Source: CAZWMK01 sp964635065 (GTDB lineage Bacteria > Pseudomonadota > Alphaproteobacteria > Sphingomonadales > Sphingomonadaceae). From it: a DNA stretch of 5,790 nucleotides. The notes beneath the pieces were generated by a model. It ran no database searches. It worked only from the letters and a program-made list of their open reading frames with translations, and had not been told where the DNA came from. A program made the translations under genes and the position numbers. The DNA lies in NCBI GenBank assembly GCA_964635065.1, contig CAZWMK010000123.1, positions 1 to 5,790 on the forward strand, read 5' to 3'. Position 1 is the first letter of the stretch. Each line of letters opens with the position of its first letter. Of this stretch, positions 1 to 5,786 are shown one piece after another.

Positions 1-550
1 TCATAAAAGGCCAGCAACCGATCCTGATAGGCGGAAAGCCGGAAGAAATAGCTTTCCTCGACCGTCCATTCGACCGGGGTGCCCTGTGGTGACAGCTTGC
101 TGCCGTCCGGCCCTGCGACCAGTTCCTTCTCATCATAATAGGCTTCATCGCGGACGGAATACCAGCCTTCATAGCGGTCGAGATAAATGTCGCCCTTATC
201 TGCCATGCGCCGCCACAGCGCCTGCACCGCANNNNNNNNNNATAGTGCGCGGTTTCAGTGGTACGGATGAAGCGATCGTTACTGATGTTCAGCTTTTCGA
301 CCATCTCCTTGAAATGACCAATCATGCCATCGACATAGGCGCGCGGTTCAATGCCTTGCGCGCGGGCTGTCTGAGCTATTTTCAGGCCATGTTCGTCAGT
401 CCCTGTCATGAAAAACACATCGTCACCAGCTAGGCGACGATAGCGCGCGATGGCGTCGGTCGCGATCGCCTCATAGGCATGGCCCATGTGCGGGCGGCCA
501 TTGGGATAGGAAATGGCAGTTGTGATATAGTATTTCCGAGGGTCCGACAT
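1..550 (-). CDS. metG: Methionyl-tRNA synthetase, N-terminal part (runs off left edge, interrupted by N gap)
   Basis: Charges tRNA-Met with methionine in the cytoplasm (class I aminoacyl-tRNA synthetase). The ATG at 550 opens a protein beginning MSDPRKYYITTAISYPNGRP. The class I signature appears as HMGH at residues 21-24, followed by the methionine-site stretch FFMTGTDEHGLK (about 46-57). After 103 residues a 10-N gap intervenes. Beyond it the frame resumes with AVQALWRRMADKGDIYLDRY and continues for 76 codons to the window edge, including EGWYSVRDEAYYDEKEL and EESYFFRLSAYQ. The connective-peptide knuckle has no cysteines where zinc-binding MetRS enzymes carry CxxC, which fits the metal-free subtype I associate with alphaproteobacteria. 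The KMSKS loop and anticodon-binding domain lie outside the window. The start is 4 bases after the holB stop, so it is probably the last visible gene of the same operon; no strong Shine-Dalgarno is visible. The family call is very secure. Confidence 0.96.
   Translation of the reverse strand, partial: MSDPRKYYITTAISYPNGRPHMGHAYEAIATDAIARYRRLAGDDVFFMTGTDEHGLKIAQTARAQGIEPRAYVDGMIGHFKEMVEKLNISNDRFIRTTETAHYXXXXRCRRCGGAWQIRATFISTAMKAGIPSAMKPIMMRRNWSQGRTAASCHHRAPRSNGRSRKAISSGFPPIRIGCWPFM
232..241. other. Assembly gap (10 Ns) inside metG
   Basis: Ten consecutive Ns interrupt metG. Codons read intact on both sides but are out of phase across exactly 10 unknown bases. The number is therefore a placeholder rather than the true length. 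The flanking MetRS sequence (ETAHY before, AVQALW after) suggests that about one residue is missing. Confidence 0.97.
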
Positions 551-554
551 GCTC

Positions 555-1520
555 TTAGCCAGTCTTCTTCATCCTTCGTCCCAGCGCACCGAGTAGGCTT
601 GCCAGTTCAAAGACAATCGTTTGGGGATCAAGCGAAAGCGTCAGTGCGCCCCTGCTCAATTCGTGCGCCTTCTCCCACAGCGCCAGCCCCTCGGCAAGCG
701 TCTCGCCCCGCAAATTGCGGATGGCCTGCGCCATGTGATCGGGCAACAGTTCAAGAAAGGCCTCGTAGCGCCCCTGCCCGCCCTTGCCGGCAAGATTGCG
801 ACCGAGCGCAAGCGCCAGCCTGTCGCATTCCGCGGGCGTGGCTGCCATCAACTGATCGAAACTCGTCAAAAGATCGCGCACCTGAAGACCGGCAAGCCTG
901 AGGGCGCGCCCAGGGCTACCGGCGGCCAATGTACTCAACGCGTCGACTTCCGCCGGGTCGACTTCATCGCCCTCGATCGCGACCACGCGCGCCACTTCGC
1001 TCTCGCTGAGCGGCTGAAACCGCAAAAGGCGGCAGCGTGATCTGATTGTCGGCAACAGTCGGTCAGGTGCGTGGCTGACCAGCATGAACAGGGTATTGGC
1101 TGGCGGCTCTTCAAGATTTTTCAGCAAGGCATTGGCCGCATTGCGATTCATGTCATCGATGCTGTCGACGATGACCGCCCGCCATGCTCCAAGCGCGGGT
1201 GTGCCCTGGAACAGTGCCTGAAGCGCCCGCACCTGTTCGACGCTGATGATGCCGGCACGTTTTCCGTCCTTGTTTTCAAGCCGCTCAAGAATGCGAAAAT
1301 CACTGTGACTGCCCGCATCCATCAGCTTGCGCGTCGGATGGTCCGCACCAATGTCGAGCACGGGACCGCCACCGGCCAGAACATAAGCCGCGGATTCCCG
1401 CGCGAAACGGGCTTTTCCGATCCCCATCGGCCCGGCCAGCAACCAGGCGTGATGGATGCGCCCGCTGTGCCATGCATCCATGAACTGGCGCTGCTGCGCC
1501 TGATGCCCGATGACTGTCAT
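555..1520 (-). CDS. holB: DNA polymerase III delta' subunit (clamp loader)
   Basis: Delta' is the stator subunit of the clamp-loader complex that opens the beta sliding clamp onto primed DNA during replication. The 321-residue product is of normal length for the family. It has the N-terminal start MTVIGHQAQQRQF, a Walker A-like loop GPMGIGKA (residues 30-37), a Walker B-region segment VDSIDDMN (118-125), the hallmark NALLKNLEEPP (130-140) and the SRC motif (161-163). These identify an AAA+ clamp-loader subunit. No cysteine occurs between the Walker A loop and SRC, so the four-cysteine zinc module of E. coli delta' is absent. The shorter length and the neighbouring tmk favour HolB over DnaX (gamma/tau). 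The ATG overlaps the tmk stop by one base (TGATG), which points to translational coupling; no clear Shine-Dalgarno is visible. It ends with TAA four bases before metG. Confidence 0.93.
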   Translation of the reverse strand: MTVIGHQAQQRQFMDAWHSGRIHHAWLLAGPMGIGKARFARESAAYVLAGGGPVLDIGADHPTRKLMDAGSHSDFRILERLENKDGKRAGIISVEQVRALQALFQGTPALGAWRAVIVDSIDDMNRNAANALLKNLEEPPANTLFMLVSHAPDRLLPTIRSRCRLLRFQPLSESEVARVVAIEGDEVDPAEVDALSTLAAGSPGRALRLAGLQVRDLLTSFDQLMAATPAECDRLALALGRNLAGKGGQGRYEAFLELLPDHMAQAIRNLRGETLAEGLALWEKAHELSRGALTLSLDPQTIVFELASLLGALGRRMKKTG

Positions 1521-2149
1521 CAGCCGTCGATCAGGGGCGCAACCGTCGCCCAGATCTGACTGGAAACTGTCTCGACATCCGCGCGTGTATCGATGAGGTG
1601 GATATGCTGCGGATCTTCTGCGGCCAAGGCATGGAAAGCCGCGCGCACTTTTTCATGGAACGCGACGCCATGTGACTCGAACCGGGCGCCGCCACTGTGC
1701 CGCGCAGCCGCCCGTGCAAGACCTGTCTCGACATCGATATCGAGGATAAGCGTGCAGTCGGGCCAGAGATCGCCCGTCGCAAAACGATGCAGCGCCTTCA
1801 ACGCGCGCGCATCAATGCCCTTGCCGCCCCCCTGATAGGCCAGCGTGCTGCCGACATAGCGGTCGCACAGCACCCATTGCCCCCGCGCCAGAGCGGGACG
1901 AATGGCGCGGGCGACATGATCAGCCCGCGCCGCGTTCATCAGCAGCGTTTCAGCCTCTTGACCCCAGCGATCAGCTGCGCCGTTGACCAGAAGCCCTCGG
2001 ATTTCTTCGGCGCCGGGTGTGCCACCCGGTTCGCGCGTGACGAGCACATCGATGCCCGCCGCGCGCAAACGGTCGGCAAGGCGGGCGATCTGCGTGCTTT
2101 TGCCTGCCCCCTCCCCGCCTTCAAAGGCTATGAAGCGCGCGCGTGTCAC
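1520..2149 (-). CDS. tmk: Thymidylate kinase (dTMP kinase)
   Basis: Phosphorylates dTMP to dTDP using ATP, an essential step of dTTP supply in the cytoplasm. The 209-residue product matches the usual length. It shows the P-loop GGEGAGKST (residues 11-19), the dTMP-site motif TREPGGTP (38-45), the DRYVGST signature (96-102) followed by YQGGGKG, and a lid region rich in arginine (about 143-158, ending ARFE). The P-loop has no arginine at the position used by eukaryotic-type enzymes while the lid is basic, as in the E. coli-type (class II) enzymes. The start is a GTG at 2149 overlapping the stop of the upstream carboxypeptidase gene in a GTGA arrangement, so translation is probably coupled. No later start would preserve the FIAFEGGEG strand and P-loop. 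The family call is very secure. Confidence 0.97.
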   Translation of the reverse strand: MTRARFIAFEGGEGAGKSTQIARLADRLRAAGIDVLVTREPGGTPGAEEIRGLLVNGAADRWGQEAETLLMNAARADHVARAIRPALARGQWVLCDRYVGSTLAYQGGGKGIDARALKALHRFATGDLWPDCTLILDIDVETGLARAAARHSGGARFESHGVAFHEKVRAAFHALAAEDPQHIHLIDTRADVETVSSQIWATVAPLIDG

Positions 2150-3330
2150 GGCGCGGGCGCAACCGCCGGTTCAGCGCCGAACAGACTTTGGAACCCCTTC
2201 GACACGCGCCGGAAGAAACCCGCCTTTTCGACGGATGCGGCGGCCACCAGCGGCACATTGCGCGGTAACATGCCCGGTCCCGAAATCGTCAGGGTCGCAA
2301 TTTTCTGACCCTTGGCGATGGGCGCCTTGATCGGCCCGAGATAACGCACCTGCACCTTGAGATCGGCGCGCGCCGAACGCGGCACCGTCACCTTGATATC
2401 GCCCATCCCGGTCAGGCCAACGGCATCGACCGCGCCATTGGCGACGGCAGCCTGCTGAATGACCTTGCCTTTGGGCAGGACGGTGACGGCGTCAAACGCA
2501 CGAAAACCCCAGTCCATGAACGCCACCGACTGTTCGATACGCTCGTTCATCGAGGTCAGACCGGCAAGCACCATGACAAGGCGACGACCATTTTGTTCGG
2601 CCGAGCCAGTAAAGCCATAGCCCGCCGCCTCGGTATGGCCGGTTTTCAAGCCATCGGCGCCTGAAACACGACCGAGGATCGGGTTGCGGTTTCCCTGCGT
2701 GATCGGCTGGCCCGACCCCATGGTTTTGCCCCATGTAAAGCTGGGCTGACCGTAAAACTCTTTGTAAAGGGCTGGAAAATCGAGAATCGTGCGCTCGGCA
2801 ATAATCGCAAGATCGCGCGGGCTGACATATTCTGCCGGGTCGGGCCAGCCGGTGCTATTGGTGAAAAAGCTGTTTTTCAGTCCGATTTTCTTTGCCACGC
2901 GGTTCATCGTGGCGGCGAACTCGGCCTCGGTGCCGGCCACGCCTTCGGCCAGCACAACACAGGCGTCGTTACCCGACAGCGTGACAATGCCATGCAGAAG
3001 GTTGGCAACGCTGACCTGCTCGTCGGGCGACAGGAACATCGTCGATCCCGCCGCAGGACCGTGCCACTTCTGCCAGGTTTCCGGGCGGACCCGGATCAAC
3101 TGTTCCTTTTTGATCTGGCCACGCTTGATCATGTCGAACACGACATAGACCGTCATCATTTTGGCCATGGAGGCAGGTGGAATCTGTTCGTCGGCGCCTT
3201 TCGAATAAAGGACGGTGTCAGTCGACAAATCCTTCATGTAGGCGAATGGCGCGACCGTCTGGAACGTCTGTGCCGACGCAGTAGAGGCCAAAAGGCCAAG
3301 GATGCCGGCAAATGCCGCAGTCCTGAACAT
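2146..3330 (-). CDS. dacA: D-alanyl-D-alanine carboxypeptidase, PBP5/6 (DacA) type
   Basis: Serine DD-carboxypeptidase that removes the terminal D-alanine from peptidoglycan pentapeptides in the periplasm (peptidase family S11), limiting cross-linking and shaping the wall. The 394-residue product begins with a signal peptide, MFRTAAFAGILGLLASTASA, with likely cleavage before Q21. All three penicillin-binding motifs are present: SMAK (S54 as nucleophile, K57), SGN (119-121) and KTG (229-231). A beta-rich C-terminal domain follows (about 288-365). The last stretch, VEKAGFFRRVSKGFQSLFG, resembles the amphipathic membrane anchor of this family. The reading frame is open further upstream to 3690, but that part is a shadow of rlpA; the ATG at 3330 is chosen for the signal peptide and the GGGAG ribosome site. 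The paralogue letter (dacA, dacC or other) cannot be settled from one locus. Confidence 0.94.
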   Translation of the reverse strand: MFRTAAFAGILGLLASTASAQTFQTVAPFAYMKDLSTDTVLYSKGADEQIPPASMAKMMTVYVVFDMIKRGQIKKEQLIRVRPETWQKWHGPAAGSTMFLSPDEQVSVANLLHGIVTLSGNDACVVLAEGVAGTEAEFAATMNRVAKKIGLKNSFFTNSTGWPDPAEYVSPRDLAIIAERTILDFPALYKEFYGQPSFTWGKTMGSGQPITQGNRNPILGRVSGADGLKTGHTEAAGYGFTGSAEQNGRRLVMVLAGLTSMNERIEQSVAFMDWGFRAFDAVTVLPKGKVIQQAAVANGAVDAVGLTGMGDIKVTVPRSARADLKVQVRYLGPIKAPIAKGQKIATLTISGPGMLPRNVPLVAAASVEKAGFFRRVSKGFQSLFGAEPAVAPAP

Positions 3331-3337
3331 CAAGCTA

Positions 3338-3342
3338 CTCCC
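3338..3342 (-). promoter_or_regulatory. Ribosome binding site of the carboxypeptidase gene
   Basis: On the minus strand the sequence reads GGGAG, then seven bases, then the ATG at 3330. This is the clearest Shine-Dalgarno in the operon. It fixes the start at 3330 rather than at an upstream codon inside rlpA. Confidence 0.7.
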
Positions 3343-3355
3343 GGTTGAATTAGGA

Positions 3356-4282
3356 TCAGGAGGCGGGTGAATCCGCCACCATGCGCGCATCTCCATAGCC
3401 TGCTGCCTGCACGCGCGCCAGCGTTCCCCGCGCGGCATCGGCCGAAACGAACGGGCCGATCTGAACGCGATAAAGCCCCGTCGCCGATGGCGAGATGCGG
3501 GCGCTGCCAAAATCCTTGAGATAACCGGCCAGCCAGGTTGCGCGCCCTGAATCCGACAATGCCGCCACCTGGATGAAAATGCCGGCACCGCGTGCATCCG
3601 CCCTGACAGATGTACTGACAGGTACTGTGCTGAGCCGCGCATTCGAAGGTGGCAGCGCAACGGTCCGCACCACGTCAGCGTTCGCCACACGCGGCGCGGC
3701 GTTCATGGGTTGTGCTTGCGCGCCAAGGAGTTTGGTCTGGGCAGGCATTGATGACGCCAGCATCACGGGAGGCGCGCCTGTATCATCCGGGAAAACACGC
3801 CGCACCCGCACCTTTGCCGTTCCCTTACGCTCGACATCGAGCAACTGCGCTGTCCTGCGCGACAGGTCGATGATGCGATCGCCGACGAAGGGGCCTCGAT
3901 CATTGACGCGAACGACCAGAGAGCGGCCATTTTCCAGATTGGTGACTTCGACCCAACTGGGCATCGGCAAGGTGGTGTGCGCGGCTGTCACCGCATTTTC
4001 ATCGAAAACCTCGCCATTGGCGGTGGCTTTGCCGTGAAAGGTCGGACCATACCAGGACGCGACCCCCGTCTTGTCATAGCGCCGGTCATCGGCGGGATAG
4101 AACCACCTGCCGCCCACCTGATAGGGATTGCCGACCTTGACCTTAGCGGCCTGCCCCGACGGCGCTTGCGGCATTGTCGGCGGCAGCTTCGCCATGCGGG
4201 GCGACGGCGCGCAGGCCGCCATCGACGCCAGAGCCAGAAGCGCCAGCGATTGCATCGGCAAGAAGTGCGACCGAAAGCGCAT
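3356..4282 (-). CDS. rlpA: RlpA-like septal lipoprotein (DPBB domain plus SPOR domain)
   Basis: RlpA family proteins are outer-membrane lipoproteins that bind glycan strands stripped of peptides. In Pseudomonas aeruginosa RlpA is a lytic transglycosylase acting on such strands. From the ATG at 4282 the product has 308 residues. It has a signal peptide MRFRSHFLPMQSLALLALAS ending in a lipobox with lipidated Cys24 (SMAAC). The double-psi beta-barrel domain (about 70-165) contains GVASWYGPTFHGKATANGE, TAAHTTLP and VNDRGPF, whose His and Asp are the likely active-site residues. A linker rich in alanine and proline follows. The C-terminal SPOR domain (about 232-303) includes IFIQVAALSDSGRA and YRVQIGPF, the fold that targets proteins to septal peptidoglycan. 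The 4282 ATG is preferred because it gives a basic n-region. An ATG at 4255 would shorten it, and an ATG at 4327, preceded by AGGGGG at 12 bases, is an alternative. The 5' end overlaps the transglycosylase gene by 140 bases in another frame. Confidence 0.92.
   Translation of the reverse strand: MRFRSHFLPMQSLALLALASMAACAPSPRMAKLPPTMPQAPSGQAAKVKVGNPYQVGGRWFYPADDRRYDKTGVASWYGPTFHGKATANGEVFDENAVTAAHTTLPMPSWVEVTNLENGRSLVVRVNDRGPFVGDRIIDLSRRTAQLLDVERKGTAKVRVRRVFPDDTGAPPVMLASSMPAQTKLLGAQAQPMNAAPRVANADVVRTVALPPSNARLSTVPVSTSVRADARGAGIFIQVAALSDSGRATWLAGYLKDFGSARISPSATGLYRVQIGPFVSADAARGTLARVQAAGYGDARMVADSPAS
4143..4282 (-). other. Dual-coding overlap of transglycosylase 3' end and rlpA 5' end
   Basis: The two minus-strand genes share 140 bases in different frames. 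The rlpA ATG lies inside the Phe-Tyr-Ala codons of the transglycosylase (TTC TAT GCG). The rlpA signal peptide and lipobox are encoded over the end of the conserved transglycosylase fold and over a 34-residue tail (ASGSGVDGGLRA and onward). The tail has low-complexity Ala/Gly composition and I recognise no domain in it. If rlpA started at 4255 the overlap would be 113 bases. Confidence 0.75.
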
Positions 4283-5342
4283 AGAAATTGGAGCAATTAT
4301 ATTCGAGCAGTGCGCGATAATTGCCATAGGTCAGATAAGCCCCCTTGCCCGGTCCATCGGGTTCCACCAGCGTCGCAAGCGTTTGTCCGTCTGTCGGCCA
4401 TGCGGCCCCGCCCTGCGGCCTGACACCCAGCTTGCGCCATTCATCCATTGTAATCCACCGGCTGTGACGAGCAAGCACGCGCGGGCATTTTTCCGGTTGC
4501 ACCAGATCGCGTACCCGCCAGCGCTCCATCTGCCATGGCACGGTGACAGGCAAGCCCCAGCCCTGCCCCCGGTTCCAGCCATGCCGGCTGAGATAATGCC
4601 CGATCGACGCCAGCGTATCGGCCCGGCTGGACCAGATATCGGCGCGCCCGTCGCCATCATGATCAACGGCATAAGCAAGGTAGCTGGACGGCAGAAACTG
4701 GGGTTGCCCCGTCGCGCCGGCCCAGGACCCGACCAGTTGGGCACGTGTCGCCCGGCCTTCGGCCAGAATCCTGACCGCGGCCCTGAGTTCGCGCGTAAAC
4801 AGTGCCCGTCGTCGTCCGTCATAGGCAAGGCTGGCCAGCGACCGCAGAATATCGATCCGTCCGGCATGATTGCCATAGCTGCTTTCCATGCCCCAGATCC
4901 CCATCAGGATCGGTCCAGGTACCCCGTAACGCGCCTCGATGCCGGACAGCGTTGCGGAAAGGTCGGCATACAGCCGTCGACCTTGCGCTATGCGCGCATC
5001 ATTCAGGCGTGTCGGCAGATAGGTGGCAAACTGCGGGGCTATGCCCTGTGTCCGGCTATCATCGGGTTGCTGGCGATCTAGCGCCACCACGCGCGGGCTG
5101 TAATGAACGTCCGTCAGCAGGCTTTCAACCACATTGGGCGCCATGCCTTCCGCGACAAGCGTGGCCTTGAACTGGTTGAGCCAGGCGTCGAAATCGGCGG
5201 GCGTCCTGTCGCTATCCATGATGTCTGGCAATGGCGCAGCCGGAATCGCCTGCTGCGCGGATCCGGGCGTTGGCGTCATGACGCCAATTAAAGCAAGCAT
5301 TGCACAGATACGTGCGCCCCGGATCAGGTGAAAGCAGGTCAT
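4143..5342 (-). CDS. Lytic murein transglycosylase, MltB type
   Basis: Cleaves the MurNAc-GlcNAc bond of peptidoglycan to form 1,6-anhydro-MurNAc ends in the periplasm. From the ATG at 5342 the product has 399 residues. It has a signal peptide MTCFHLIRGARICAMLALIG with likely cleavage in GSA|QQ (29|30). The MltB-type fold shows FDAWLNQFKATLVAEGM (about 51-67), the catalytic glutamate E153 in GIWGMESSYG, the GSWAGATGQPQFLPSSY motif (205-221), a calcium-loop-like DHDGDGRADIW (227-237) and a C-terminal NYRALLEYNCSNFYALSVAL. No lipobox is seen, unlike E. coli MltB, and no peptidoglycan-binding domain follows the catalytic fold. The start is uncertain: ATG codons at 5399 and 5360 and a TTG at 5426 are also in frame, and none has a strong Shine-Dalgarno. 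The 5342 start gives the most compact signal peptide. It is probably the first gene of the operon. Confidence 0.92.
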   Translation of the reverse strand: MTCFHLIRGARICAMLALIGVMTPTPGSAQQAIPAAPLPDIMDSDRTPADFDAWLNQFKATLVAEGMAPNVVESLLTDVHYSPRVVALDRQQPDDSRTQGIAPQFATYLPTRLNDARIAQGRRLYADLSATLSGIEARYGVPGPILMGIWGMESSYGNHAGRIDILRSLASLAYDGRRRALFTRELRAAVRILAEGRATRAQLVGSWAGATGQPQFLPSSYLAYAVDHDGDGRADIWSSRADTLASIGHYLSRHGWNRGQGWGLPVTVPWQMERWRVRDLVQPEKCPRVLARHSRWITMDEWRKLGVRPQGGAAWPTDGQTLATLVEPDGPGKGAYLTYGNYRALLEYNCSNFYALSVALLADAIAGASGSGVDGGLRAVAPHGEAAADNAASAVGAGR

Positions 5343-5431
5343 GCCAAGCTTGTGCCACATGACCGCGTTGAGCCTCAACCCCGCAAAGCCCCTTGTCATC
5401 GCGTGCGATTTGATGGAATGGGACAAACGTC

Positions 5432-5521
5432 GGGCAGGTGGCCGAGCGGTTTAAGGCACCGGTCTTGAAAACCGGCGACGGTTCACGCCGTCCGTGGGTT
5501 CGAATCCCACCCTGCCCGCCA
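5432..5521 (+). tRNA. tRNA-Ser (anticodon UGA)
   Basis: A complete class II tRNA. The acceptor arms GGGCAGG (5432-5438) and CCTGCCC (5511-5517) pair fully. The anticodon stem CCGGT/ACCGG encloses the loop CTTGAAA, giving anticodon TGA at 5466-5468, which reads UCA and related serine codons. A long variable arm built on GACGG/CCGTC (5477-5492) is diagnostic of serine or leucine tRNAs. The T arm is GTGGG-TTCGAAT-CCCAC. The discriminator G at 5518 and an encoded CCA (5519-5521) complete it. It is transcribed away from the transglycosylase gene. Serine identity follows from the UGA anticodon together with the long variable arm. Confidence 0.97.
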
Positions 5522-5522
5522 A

Positions 5523-5547
5523 CATCTCATTGCGAATCAATGAGATG
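5523..5547 (+). terminator. Perfect 10-bp hairpin just after tRNA-Ser (possible terminator or processing signal)
   Basis: CATCTCATTG (5523-5532) and CAATGAGATG (5538-5547) are perfect reverse complements around a 5-base loop CGAAT. The hairpin starts one base after the encoded CCA. No T run follows (next is AGCCTCTTGG), so it is not a canonical intrinsic terminator. It could stop transcription weakly, define the 3' end for trimming, or do neither. The structure is directly visible; the role is inferred. Confidence 0.4.
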
Positions 5548-5607
5548 AGCCTCTTGGGGGCAGAGACTCCCCAGCTTCCGCGCGGTTTTGCAGATAGCGA
5601 CCGAACC

Positions 5608-5643
5608 TCAGAGACTGCCAAAAATGTCAAAATCGGTCTCTGA
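5608..5643. repeat. Inverted repeat TCAGAGACTG / CGGTCTCTGA
   Basis: TCAGAGACTG (5608-5617) pairs with CGGTCTCTGA (5634-5643): nine Watson-Crick pairs and one G-T wobble around a 16-base A-rich loop. It could form an RNA stem in a leader transcript or be an operator. No known family is recognised. Confidence 0.45.
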
Positions 5644-5665
5644 TTGACTTTTGTCTCTTTTCACC

Positions 5666-5688
5666 CGAACCTCGCTGAAAAAGGTTCG
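5666..5688. repeat. Inverted repeat CGAACCT / AGGTTCG
   Basis: CGAACCT (5666-5672) and AGGTTCG (5682-5688) are perfect complements around a 9-base loop CGCTGAAAA. The left arm is part of a 9-base direct repeat CCGAACCTC also found at 5601-5609. Its role is unknown. Confidence 0.45.
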
Positions 5689-5780
5689 CTCTCCAAAAGT
5701 GCCGGATTTCTCAGGTTTCTCGATATGGCGGCTGAATAGCCCCTAGATTTCTGGACGCCTTCGATCCTAATTTTGAGGAC

Positions 5781-5786
5781 AGGAGG
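5781..5786 (+). promoter_or_regulatory. Shine-Dalgarno-like AGGAGG at the right edge
   Basis: AGGAGG lies four bases before the end of the window. With normal spacing of 5 to 9 bases, a plus-strand start codon would fall just outside the window. This suggests a gene transcribed in the same direction as the tRNA. It rests on the motif alone. Confidence 0.4.

Noticed and set aside
86..433. A plus-strand open frame running through the N gap
   Set aside because: It is antisense to metG, includes unknown residues from the Ns, and shows no recognisable domain.
1697..2308. A 203-residue plus-strand open frame opposite tmk and the carboxypeptidase gene
   Set aside because: It is antisense to two genes with complete catalytic motifs and has no recognisable domain of its own.
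3331..3690. An N-terminal extension of the carboxypeptidase (about 120 residues upstream of 3330)
   Set aside because: It lies opposite no gap but over rlpA in another frame. Its composition is rich in Arg and Trp and unlike the family, and the 3330 ATG has both a signal peptide and a Shine-Dalgarno site.
4128..5081. A 317-residue plus-strand open frame opposite the transglycosylase and rlpA
   Set aside because: It is antisense to two well-supported genes, is rich in Pro, Arg and Ala as expected for a GC-rich shadow frame, and has no recognisable motif.
5367..5379. Palindrome GTTGAG-C-CTCAAC as an operator
   Set aside because: It is a single 6-bp-arm palindrome in a GC-rich region without a second copy. 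It is mentioned only as context for the divergent junction.
5555..5573. Short stem TGGGG/CCCCA after the tRNA as an intrinsic terminator
   Set aside because: There are only five pairs with a 9-base loop and no T run follows. It is too weak to annotate beside the perfect hairpin at 5523-5547.
5545..5643. A 32-residue plus-strand small open frame starting MSLLGAETPQLPRG after the tRNA
   Set aside because: It has no Shine-Dalgarno and its start lies inside the hairpin arm. A frame this short is expected by chance, and no feature of the peptide supports it.
5644..5672. Possible promoter with TTGACT at 5644-5649
   Set aside because: At 17-base spacing the -10 position reads GAACCT, a poor match, so only half a promoter is visible.
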